The notes: generated from the letters alone by a model not told the origin. A stretch of 5,887 bases of DNA from Candidatus Shapirobacteria bacterium (GCA_016866735.1 VGLL01000063.1:1-5887); one strand, 5' to 3'. Positions 1-4,459 are shown, counted from the first letter of the stretch. A program made the numbers and translations.

Positions 1-1
1 A

Positions 2-43
2 GGAATCGCCGAGACAATCAGGCGACTTTTGGCCAAAACTTAA
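2..43 (+). CDS. Possible 3' end of an upstream gene (partial)
   Basis: The second forward frame is open from the window edge to a TAA at 41-43 and reads GIAETIRRLLAKT, which looks like an amphipathic C-terminal helix. Frame 1 is also open, to a TAA at 70-72 (ending KGKIPEV), and frame 3 is open to about 209 but has a low-complexity, non-protein-like composition. Too little is visible to name a family or to be sure which frame is used. The hairpin at 79-97 lies just downstream, as expected after a gene end. Confidence 0.25.
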   Translation, partial: GIAETIRRLLAKT

Positions 44-129
44 GGCAAAAGGGCAAAATACCGGAGGTGTAAATAGCGTTCCACCTCTAAGGTGGAAGAT
101 CTCACTGCCCACTTTTCTTTCTGATTCAT
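40..129 (-). CDS. Possible 29-residue small ORF with strong Shine-Dalgarno
   Basis: On the minus strand an ATG at 129 is preceded by AGGAGGTGA at 143-135, a near-perfect Shine-Dalgarno at ideal distance. The ORF starts MNQKEKWAVRSS and ends ...RYFALLP, 29 residues with no recognisable domain. The hairpin at 79-97 lies inside it, and the CCACCT arm could pair with the ribosome binding site, so it might be a leader peptide or a decayed gene start. In its favour is the quality of the ribosome site, which is unlike the leaderless style of the other genes here. Against it are its length and the many other AGGAGG motifs nearby that lead no gene. Confidence 0.25.
   Translation of the reverse strand: MNQKEKWAVRSSTLEVERYLHLRYFALLP
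79..97. other. Perfect hairpin, 8-bp stem and 3-base loop
   Basis: TTCCACCT and AGGTGGAA pair perfectly around the loop CTA. It follows the putative gene end at 43 or 72. On the plus strand a T-rich stretch follows only from about 112, so it is a weak candidate for an intrinsic terminator. The same architecture (8-9 bp stem, 3-base loop) recurs at 614-632 and 5585-5605. Confidence 0.5.
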
Positions 130-187
130 TTTGCTCACCTCCTGACGGGCAGCGGATTATCCCTAATTTTAGGAGGTCTGACTTCTT

Positions 188-236
188 TTTCAGGAGGATT
201 CTCTCGTGATTCAACGAATCGATTTCAGGAGGATTT
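188..236 (+). repeat. Degenerate 35-bp direct repeat carrying AGGAGG
   Basis: TTTCAGGAGGATT occurs at 188-200 and again at 223-235. Each copy is followed after 5-6 bases by GTGATT, then by diverged sequence. A further AGGAGG lies at 171-176. The GTGs open only a ten-codon ORF and a two-codon ORF, so no gene is supported. The second copy also belongs to a dispersed repeat matched at 1221-1247. The stretch looks like duplicated remains of a gene start or a non-coding repeat element. Confidence 0.5.
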
Positions 237-257
237 AAAGTGATTTAAATCGGGGGC

Positions 258-285
258 TTGACACCATAGGAGAAAGTGCTAGAAT
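258..285 (+). promoter_or_regulatory. Sigma-70-type promoter for the gene at 299
   Basis: TTGACA at 258-263 is a perfect -35 box. It is followed 16 bases later by TAGAAT at 280-285, five of six matches to TATAAT. The expected transcript start near 292 leaves a leader of only about 7 bases before the ATG at 299, and there is no ribosome binding site, so translation is probably leaderless or nearly so. Confidence 0.7.
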
Positions 286-298
286 ATCTTATAAGAAT

Positions 299-599
299 AT
301 GGCAGAAATAGTGACGGCTTCAGGGCGACGCTTTAGAGATCTGCAAGAGCGAAATACAGAACGCTACGGCGTTGCTCAGGCACAACTAATAAAAGAGGGG
401 GGGGGAGACTTTAATTGCCGCCCTAAGAGATAGTGGCGTCCCTCAGGATAAAATACCAGCAATTATTAAAGGACTAAAAGGTGCATTTATCGAGACGCGA
501 GAGAAGGCTGCTTTAGCCACAATAAAAGAAGGTAGTCCGGCAGTGCGCCTTACAGAAGATTGGCCCTCTCTGGTTTTAGAGGAAGTAGAGCACTCGTAG
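299..599 (+). pseudogene. Small unknown gene interrupted by a frameshift at a G9 tract
   Basis: The ATG at 299 opens a frame reading MAEIVTASGRRFRDLQERN and stops at a TAG at 431-433. Dropping one base from the nine-G run at 397-405 joins it to a frame that continues ETLIAALRDSGVPQDKIPA and ends LVLEEVEHS at the TAG at 597-599. The restored product is about 99 residues, hydrophilic and mostly helical, with no family I recognise. Both halves look like real protein and the join falls exactly on the homopolymer. This suggests a sequencing or assembly error, a phase-variable gene, or programmed slippage rather than long decay. It has its own strong promoter and converges on the minus-strand gene ending at 695. 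Confidence 0.55.
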
Positions 600-613
600 C
601 GATAATCTAGGAA

Positions 614-632
614 CAAAAGGAGACTCCTTTTG
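614..632. terminator. Hairpin between convergent genes, probable bidirectional terminator
   Basis: CAAAAGGA and TCCTTTTG form a perfect 8-bp stem around GAC. It lies 15 bases past the stop at 599 and about 60 bases past the minus-strand stop at 695, where a shared terminator would be expected. The stem ends in T4G on both strands, but no long T tract follows, so it is an imperfect intrinsic terminator. A diverged copy of 611-640 is found at 1184-1213. Confidence 0.5.
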
Positions 633-694
633 AGACTATTCTTTCCGTAAGAAACTTAGGCAAAAATAGGCAAGTGGAAATCTTTCTATTAATG

Positions 695-1108
695 TCATTC
701 CCACCATTTAATTGTGACCCTATAAGGTTCTTTTCCCGGATGTTCTTTTTGAAAATTTTCGTTGATTTCTTGTCCAAAGCGGACAACTCTTCTGGCAACT
801 GCCGTACTGTGCGTAGTTCCACCTCGATCATCAGGCGTGTGTCTAATCTCGCAAGACTCAACCAGGTAAATATCAGGGTATTTAGTCCGCATCCAGTAAT
901 CATTAATATTTGGCTGCGAGGTGGGTTCACGATAGAAAGGAGCAAATTCTGGTTGTAACATTTCTGCGGCATATTTCCAGACTTGAGTGATACCACATTC
1001 AGCTTGTTTATATTTTCGAGGGTCAATAGCTTCGCTTATCAAACAATCGACTCTTTTTTTAAAAAAAGCTGCTACTTCTTGTTCGTGTTCCGAATCTACA
1101 CCAGTCAT
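695..1108 (-). CDS. Uncharacterised 137-residue soluble protein
   Basis: I do not recognise the family. The product starts MTGVDSEHEQEVAAFFKKRV and ends RVTIKWWE. It is soluble, with no signal peptide or membrane segment. An N-terminal acidic helix is followed by a region rich in aromatic residues (QVWKYAAEMLQPEFAPFYRE, then NDYWMRTKYPDIYLVESCE) and a Cys/His/Asp-rich centre (ESCEIRHTPDDRGGTTHST). That centre could be a catalytic or metal site, but this is a guess. A longer reading from a TTG at 1159 was rejected because that TTG is the first triplet of a perfect -35 TTGACA, and the extra residues are a Lys/Arg-rich translation of the promoter spacer. The leader from the predicted start near 1124 is about 16 bases, without a clear Shine-Dalgarno. 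The gene converges on the broken gene at 299-599, and related repeats flank both. Confidence 0.7.
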   Translation of the reverse strand: MTGVDSEHEQEVAAFFKKRVDCLISEAIDPRKYKQAECGITQVWKYAAEMLQPEFAPFYREPTSQPNINDYWMRTKYPDIYLVESCEIRHTPDDRGGTTHSTAVARRVVRFGQEINENFQKEHPGKEPYRVTIKWWE

Positions 1109-1130
1109 AAGGTTTTCACTTCCACTGCTT

Positions 1131-1159
1131 ATTCTCTCTCTCTTTTTTTTATTTGTCAA
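1131..1159 (-). promoter_or_regulatory. Promoter for the 137-residue unknown gene
   Basis: On the minus strand TTGACA (1159-1154) is separated by 17 bases from GAGAAT (1136-1131). The spacer contains A8 followed by a GA repeat. The -35 is perfect and the -10 matches four of six positions. This fixes the gene start at the ATG at 1108 rather than the upstream TTG. Confidence 0.6.
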
Positions 1160-1183
1160 GTACCCGATCCTTAACCCTTTTTA

Positions 1184-1218
1184 GAATAAAAGGAGAGTCC
1201 CTTTGAGGCCCTTTGAGG
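1184..1218. repeat. Diverged copy of the 611-640 hairpin repeat plus a 10-bp tandem duplication
   Basis: 1184-1213 matches 611-640 at about 24 of 30 positions (GAAYAAAAGGAGA core then TTTGAG). CCCTTTGAGG is repeated in tandem at 1199-1208 and 1209-1218. On the minus strand the segment can fold as AAAGG(G)A CTC TCCTTT, followed by TATT. It might terminate hypC transcription, although it lies about 85 bases past the hypC stop. Confidence 0.45.
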
Positions 1219-1220
1219 CT

Positions 1221-1247
1221 GATTTCAAGCTGATTTAAAGTGTTTTA
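1221..1247 (+). repeat. Dispersed repeat matching 221-247
   Basis: Bases 221-247 and 1221-1247 share GATTTCA, then after a four-base variable patch an identical 11-base GATTTAAAGTG, then TTTA. The two copies are in the same orientation and bracket the two unknown genes. The sequence codes for nothing I can support. Confidence 0.5.
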
Positions 1248-1288
1248 GGGTTTATATCTTAGGCCAGCCTTACAAATTGGCATATTGA

Positions 1289-1483
1289 TCAGTATATGAT
1301 TTTTAATGACTGGGCTTCTTTAGGAGAGAGAATCTTGATGATGATTCCCATTTGCACAAGAACATAGTCGCCGACTTTGACGCCTTTTTCGCCGATTAAA
1401 GCTCGCCTTACTTCGCGAGGGTATTCAATCAGGGCTTGTCTGCCCTTGATCTTTTTCACTTTTCCGGGGATTGCCAGACACAT
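1289..1483 (-). CDS. hypC: Hydrogenase assembly chaperone HypC/HupF
   Basis: HypC carries the Fe(CN)2CO group from HypD to the hydrogenase large subunit before nickel insertion. The 64-residue product opens MCLAIPGKVKKI, the family signature with the essential Cys2, and has the second conserved block VKVGDYVLVQMGIIIKIL. It is slightly shorter than typical HypC (70-90 residues). The usual His of the VGDYVLVH block is Gln44 here, which is unusual. It is divergent from the hydrogenase small subunit, with 24 bases between the ATGs. A TATAAT on the minus strand (1498-1493) lies 9 bases from the start, so its mRNA is probably leaderless. No hypA, B, D, E or F is in the window, so they must be elsewhere if the enzyme is active. 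Confidence 0.9.
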   Translation of the reverse strand: MCLAIPGKVKKIKGRQALIEYPREVRRALIGEKGVKVGDYVLVQMGIIIKILSPKEAQSLKIIY

Positions 1484-1500
1484 TGTAAACCTATTATAAT
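1471..1500. promoter_or_regulatory. Bidirectional leaderless promoter, hypC and hydrogenase operon
   Basis: The palindrome ATTATAAT at 1493-1500 contains one perfect TATAAT on each strand: 1495-1500 forward and 1498-1493 reverse. The forward box is 7 bases from the small-subunit ATG at 1508, and the reverse box is 9 bases from the hypC ATG at 1483. Expected transcript starts fall on or within about 3 bases of each ATG, with no room for a ribosome binding site. TTGCCA at 1471-1476 is a plausible forward -35 (18-base spacer) and lies inside the hypC coding sequence. I see no good reverse -35. Confidence 0.7.
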
Positions 1501-1507
1501 TGCCTCG

Positions 1508-2002
1508 ATGGCAGAAAAAAAGCGTAAGTTAGTCGTTGGCTGGTTTTCTTTTACCTGCAGCGAGGACTCGACCATCCTTTTTACCGAACTTTTAAATGAT
1601 CATCTTAAAGAGTGGAAAAAGATGATCGAGTTTCGCCACGTAAAGGTGCTTAAAAGCCATAATCGTTTAGAGAATCTGGATGTAGCCTTTGTGGAGGGCG
1701 CCATCTCGTCGGAAAAGCAGAAAGAAGAACTGCAAAGGATTAGGGATAACAGCAAATATTTAGTGGCCGTTGGCGCTTGCGCTTGCTCTGGCCAACCATC
1801 AGCCTCGCGTAATCAATTTGTGAGCGAGGAAATAAACTTCAAGGTCTTTTGGTTTCTTGAGCACTTCGATTACAGTCAAAAGGTGCGAAAACTTAGCGAC
1901 TTTGTCAAGGTTGATGATGAGGTACTTGGCTGCCCAATGGACCCAGACCTATTCTTAAAAGTACTGGAAAAGTATTTAAAAATATGCACGACGGAGAAAT
2001 AA
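1508..2002 (+). CDS. [NiFe] hydrogenase small subunit, short single-cluster type
   Basis: This 164-residue protein resembles the flavodoxin-like N-terminal domain shared by [NiFe] hydrogenase small subunits and the NuoB/PSST subunit of complex I, which holds the proximal iron-sulfur cluster beside the NiFe site. Visible motifs are GWFSFTCSEDS (11-21), VEGAI (62-66), VAVGACACSG (87-95) and LGCPMDP (140-146). It lacks the C-terminal cluster domain of larger small subunits. Cluster-ligand candidates are Cys17, Cys91 and Cys142. The usual CxxC pair is reduced to a single Cys, while Cys93 and Cys160 are extra. The start at ATG 1508 sits 7 bases after a TATAAT. An upstream in-frame ATG at 1436 lies inside hypC and upstream of the promoter, so it was rejected. 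The gene overlaps the large subunit by 19 bp. Confidence 0.85.
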   Translation: MAEKKRKLVVGWFSFTCSEDSTILFTELLNDHLKEWKKMIEFRHVKVLKSHNRLENLDVAFVEGAISSEKQKEELQRIRDNSKYLVAVGACACSGQPSASRNQFVSEEINFKVFWFLEHFDYSQKVRKLSDFVKVDDEVLGCPMDPDLFLKVLEKYLKICTTEK

Positions 2003-3366
2003 CCATTGACAGTATCAGTAAAATAGAGGGGACCGCTGGCCTGCGAGTGGTTGTTAAAAACGGCCAAGTGGCGGATTTGAAATTTATCATCAAGGATTAC
2101 CGCCGGTTTTACACTGAGGCGGTAATAGGCAAGCCGATGCTGGCGACTCCTTCTTTTGTCTCGCGGATCTGCGGGACTTGCTCTTTGGCCCATCTTTTTT
2201 GCGCCCTCGAGGCGATCGAGAAATCACAGGACATCGAAAACTCCGAACAGACGATGCTCTTGCGGCGTTTGGCTTATGATGGCCTGATGATCCGCGACCA
2301 CGCCTTGCATCTTTACTTTTTTGTTCTTCCGGATATTTTGGGAGTGGATTCAATTTTAGATATCCCGGACCCAGCTGAGCTGGGCTCTAACCGAGCTGAG
2401 CTCGGTTATGACCAAGCTAAACTTAGTTCTGGCCAAGCTAGGCTTGGTTCTAGCCAAGCTAAGCTTGGCCATCAGCTTTTGGAAGACTCTTTCGTTATTA
2501 AGAAGATTGGCAGTGATTTATCAACGGCGATCGCAGGGGCGGCGATTCATGCGCTGTTGCCGACGGTAGGTGGTTTTTTGCGGCTGCCTGATCAGGCTCA
2601 ATTTCCGGATTTGGTTAGGCGCCTTGAAGAAATAAGGGAACCAGTGCTGCGCGGAATAGAAACTTTTGCCAAAATGGAAGATAGGCTTTTACGCAATAGC
2701 GATTATTTATGTCTACGAAACGAGAGCCGTTATGATTTTCTCGAAGGAGAAGTGGTTAATAATACTGGCAAGCGTGTTTCCGAAGAAGAGTTTGACCATT
2801 TCCTAAAGAAGGTGATTATCCCTTACTCACAGGCCGAAGGATATGTTTTTTCTGATACTCACGAGGATTATTTAGTCGGTGCCCTGGCGAGAATGAATCT
2901 TAATGCGGATTTGCTTAATGCGCGGACTAAAAAAGATGTCAAGAAATACTTATCGCTTTTTCCGTCTCATAATATTTATCATAATAATTTAGCCCAGGCG
3001 ATAGAGATTCTTCAATGTGTTGATGAGGCGGCTGAGATTCTTAAAACCATAAAGATAGTTGAGGAAAAGCCAATTACGAGACCGCCGCAAGGAGGAGTCG
3101 GCGTGGGAGTGATTGAAGCGCCAAGGGGGACGCTTTATCATCTGGCGGAGGTCGATAACGAAGGAATGATTAGCCGTTACGACGTGATCGTGCCGACGGC
3201 GCAAAACCAGATTAATATCGAAAATGACCTGAAAAAATATTTTTCAGAAAATCTTAATAAAGACAGGGAAATATTAAGACTAGAAGCGGAAAAGATCATC
3301 AGGGCTTACGATCCCTGCATGTCCTGTGCTACCAACTTTCTTAAGATTGACTGGAGAGAGGAATAA
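1984..3366 (+). CDS. [NiFe] hydrogenase large (catalytic) subunit, group 3-like
   Basis: Catalytic subunit for reversible H2 oxidation/proton reduction, 460 residues, cytoplasmic, no signal peptide. The N-terminal motif RICGTCSLAH (61-70) and C-terminal DPCMSC (443-448) supply the four nickel/iron cysteines (63, 66, 445, 448). Blocks such as ALHLYFFVLPDILG (107-120), PTVGGF (193-198), EAPRGTLYH (378-386) and VPTAQNQ (403-409) match cytoplasmic group 3-like enzymes; I cannot assign a subgroup. Departures from the usual pattern: KIEGT instead of EGH near the N-terminus (14-17), GAAIHAL where GxxIHP is common (185-191), and Asn451 where the protease normally cuts after His or Arg, followed by a nine-residue tail. 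Residues 131-164 are a repeat-encoded insertion. The start overlaps the small subunit, implying translational coupling. The 3' end overlaps the convergent protease gene by 61 bp. Confidence 0.9.
   Translation: MHDGEITIDSISKIEGTAGLRVVVKNGQVADLKFIIKDYRRFYTEAVIGKPMLATPSFVSRICGTCSLAHLFCALEAIEKSQDIENSEQTMLLRRLAYDGLMIRDHALHLYFFVLPDILGVDSILDIPDPAELGSNRAELGYDQAKLSSGQARLGSSQAKLGHQLLEDSFVIKKIGSDLSTAIAGAAIHALLPTVGGFLRLPDQAQFPDLVRRLEEIREPVLRGIETFAKMEDRLLRNSDYLCLRNESRYDFLEGEVVNNTGKRVSEEEFDHFLKKVIIPYSQAEGYVFSDTHEDYLVGALARMNLNADLLNARTKKDVKKYLSLFPSHNIYHNNLAQAIEILQCVDEAAEILKTIKIVEEKPITRPPQGGVGVGVIEAPRGTLYHLAEVDNEGMISRYDVIVPTAQNQINIENDLKKYFSENLNKDREILRLEAEKIIRAYDPCMSCATNFLKIDWREE
2370..2468 (+). repeat. Five 21-bp palindromic repeats inside the large-subunit gene
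   Basis: Five palindromes have centres at 2377, 2398, 2419, 2440 and 2461, exactly 21 bp apart. Each is a roughly 15-bp inverted repeat of the form CCRAGCT-N-AGCTYGG separated by about 6 bp. Copies 1 (7-bp arms), 2 (10-bp arms, 2388-2408) and 5 (8-bp arms) are perfect, copy 4 has one wobble mismatch and copy 3 has two mismatches. They encode the heptads AELGSNR, AELGYDQ, AKLSSGQ, ARLGSSQ and AKLGHQ (residues 131-164). The period is a multiple of three, so the reading frame is preserved. Confidence 0.9.
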
Positions 3367-3707
3367 TTTATTCTTTTTTTCATCGGCAACCCGACGATTA
3401 TTATTTTCCTTAATTTACCGAGTTTCTTAAGGTACTGAAGTTGAAAGCCCAAGTCATAGTCGTGAGCGGTGGTTCTGCAGGGCAGAATTGCGAATTTATC
3501 GAGATCTTTTTCGGTAAATATGGTTATCTTGGTTATTCCCATTACAGTATCTAAAATTATTATTTGGCCCTTATTATCCAATGGTAAATCTTCGTTGGGA
3601 TTAACGATTTTAAAATCAATACCAGAGATACCTCTCAAGCGTTTAGCTGCCTGAAGAGCTAAAGAGTCATTTTTTTCATCCCGATTGCCAAAAACCAAAA
3701 CCCTCAT
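3306..3707 (-). CDS. Hydrogenase maturation protease (HycI/HybD/HyaD-like)
   Basis: This nickel-dependent endopeptidase family trims the C-terminal tail of the large subunit once nickel is in place. The product is 133 residues, slightly short for the family (about 150). It starts MRVLVFGNRDEKNDSLAL, with GN (7-8) and Asp14 in place of the usual GNxLxxDD block. Then come ILDTVMG (51-57) with Asp53 and TAHDYDLGFQL (80-90) with His82, corresponding to the three nickel-sensing acidic/His positions of the family. The ATG at 3707 is 9 bases from a reverse-strand TATAAT (3722-3717), so the mRNA is probably leaderless. Its last 20 codons overlap the end of the large-subunit gene in antisense, covering the DPCMSC codons. 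Its likely substrate is the neighbouring large subunit. Confidence 0.8.
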   Translation of the reverse strand: MRVLVFGNRDEKNDSLALQAAKRLRGISGIDFKIVNPNEDLPLDNKGQIIILDTVMGITKITIFTEKDLDKFAILPCRTTAHDYDLGFQLQYLKKLGKLRKIIIVGLPMKKRINYSSLQSILRKLVAQDMQGS

Positions 3708-3716
3708 TCTTTTAGT

Positions 3717-3726
3717 ATTATATAAT
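3717..3726. promoter_or_regulatory. Bidirectional leaderless promoter, protease and DUF6390-like gene
   Basis: The palindrome ATTATATAAT contains overlapping TATAAT boxes: forward 3721-3726 and reverse 3722-3717. The forward box is 7 bases from the ATG at 3734 and the reverse box is 9 bases from the ATG at 3707, exactly the distances seen at the hypC/small-subunit promoter. No convincing -35 is visible on either strand and there is no ribosome binding site. Confidence 0.65.
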
Positions 3727-3733
3727 AGCGGTA

Positions 3734-4459
3734 ATGGATATTGCCGCCTTGCAACTGGCCGTTCGCTTTTCCCTCGTACCCAACGAACTGGGTTATTGCG
3801 GCCAAGATAGCGCTGGAAAAAAGTTTAAAAGATGCATAATTAAGGGTGACTGTCGGGGGATAGAGGAAGAAATTTGCCGCTTTATCGTGCTTTATCCTTA
3901 CCTTAAAACGCTTGCCAAGATAACTGGCTTGCCGCCTTTTTCCTATCCGGTTGTTGAGAGCTATTGGCTAGGAAACGAAAAACTAAAGAAGGCGAAACCA
4001 GAACACTATGATTTGCTGTTGGAAAATTTTGCTAAGCAGGGCGTACCAGATTGGTTAATTAAGGAACTTAGGAAGAAACGACCTAAGGTTTTTATTCCGA
4101 CTCATCTTTTTCAGGTCCTTCATGTTGGGGTTGGCCGGGCAAGCGGATCGGTGCCTTTTAATTTGGACTCGATTAATCAGTGCATGATTAGATGGGGCGT
4201 GGTAACGAAAATCCGAAATTCGAAATCCGAAATTCGAAACTTGGTAACTGCAAGATTAAATTCTTTACGGAAGAAAGGAAAAACTTACGAAGTGACTTTA
4301 AGAACTGAAACCTTACGATTTGAGCCGGAGTTTTTGCCTGGTCTAAGGGTGGGCGACTCAATTGCCTGTCACTGGGGGTGGGCGGTCAAGATTTTAACCG
4401 CTCGTGAAGAAAAAAATCTTTCTTTTTGGATCAAAGAAGTATTAAAGGCATTATTTTGA
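3734..4459 (+). CDS. DUF6390-like protein with C-terminal HypC-like domain
   Basis: The 241-residue soluble product fits what I recall of the DUF6390 family (function unknown): FSLVPNELGYCG near the N-terminus (12-23), then a helical region with PTHLFQVLHVGVGR (122-135) and FNLDSINQCMIRWG (142-155). I place the family from memory, with moderate confidence. Residues 150-230 line up with HypC: CMIRWGVVTKI against CLAIPGKVKKI, and VGDSIACHWGWAVKILTAREE against the neighbouring VGDYVLVQMGIIIKILSPKEA. Cys150 and His213 occupy the positions of the two key HypC residues. I infer a role in hydrogenase assembly. A short tandem repeat (4211-4238) inserts about ten residues (RNSKSEIRNL, 161-170) between the two halves of this domain. 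It is divergent from the protease gene, with a TATAAT 7 bases before the ATG. Confidence 0.75.
   Translation: MDIAALQLAVRFSLVPNELGYCGQDSAGKKFKRCIIKGDCRGIEEEICRFIVLYPYLKTLAKITGLPPFSYPVVESYWLGNEKLKKAKPEHYDLLLENFAKQGVPDWLIKELRKKRPKVFIPTHLFQVLHVGVGRASGSVPFNLDSINQCMIRWGVVTKIRNSKSEIRNLVTARLNSLRKKGKTYEVTLRTETLRFEPEFLPGLRVGDSIACHWGWAVKILTAREEKNLSFWIKEVLKALF
4211..4238 (+). repeat. Four 7-bp repeats inside the DUF6390-like gene
   Basis: ATCCGAA and ATTCGAA alternate twice (ATCCGAA ATTCGAA ATCCGAA ATTCGAA), so the block is also a 14-bp unit in two copies. The product is IRNSKSEIRN. Similar alternating TTCGAAA-type repeats are, from memory, common in spacers of several uncultured bacterial lineages, so this looks like a spacer repeat that has entered a gene. 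Seven is not a multiple of three, so changes of single units would break the frame. Confidence 0.8.

Noticed and set aside
3..209. Long open forward frame without stops at the start of the window
   Set aside because: Its translation is Pro/Ser/Phe-rich and passes through the hairpin and AGGAGG repeats; it has no protein-like pattern.
607..1026. A 139-residue minus-strand reading frame
   Set aside because: It overlaps most of the 695-1108 gene in another frame and has an unlikely composition; it is a shadow of that gene.
1109..1159. An extended start (TTG at 1159) for the 137-residue unknown gene
   Set aside because: The TTG is part of a perfect -35 TTGACA, and the extra residues are a Lys/Arg-rich translation of the A/GA-rich promoter spacer.
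1282..1295. Imperfect palindrome ATATTGATCAGTAT over the hypC stop codon
   Set aside because: It is short, AT-rich and without a T tract or promoter nearby, so neither an operator nor a terminator can be supported.
1436..1507. A 24-residue N-terminal extension of the hydrogenase small subunit from the ATG at 1436
   Set aside because: It is antisense to the start of hypC and lies upstream of the TATAAT at 1495-1500; the family-like sequence begins at the ATG at 1508.
2090..2353. Minus-strand reading frames inside the large-subunit gene, including one rich in Arg, Pro and Ser
   Set aside because: They are antisense to conserved hydrogenase codons, with no promoter, ribosome site or protein-like composition.
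2370..2468. A CRISPR array or binding-site array explanation for the regular 21-bp repeats
   Set aside because: The units are too short and lack unique spacers of CRISPR size, and they are in frame inside a conserved enzyme gene.
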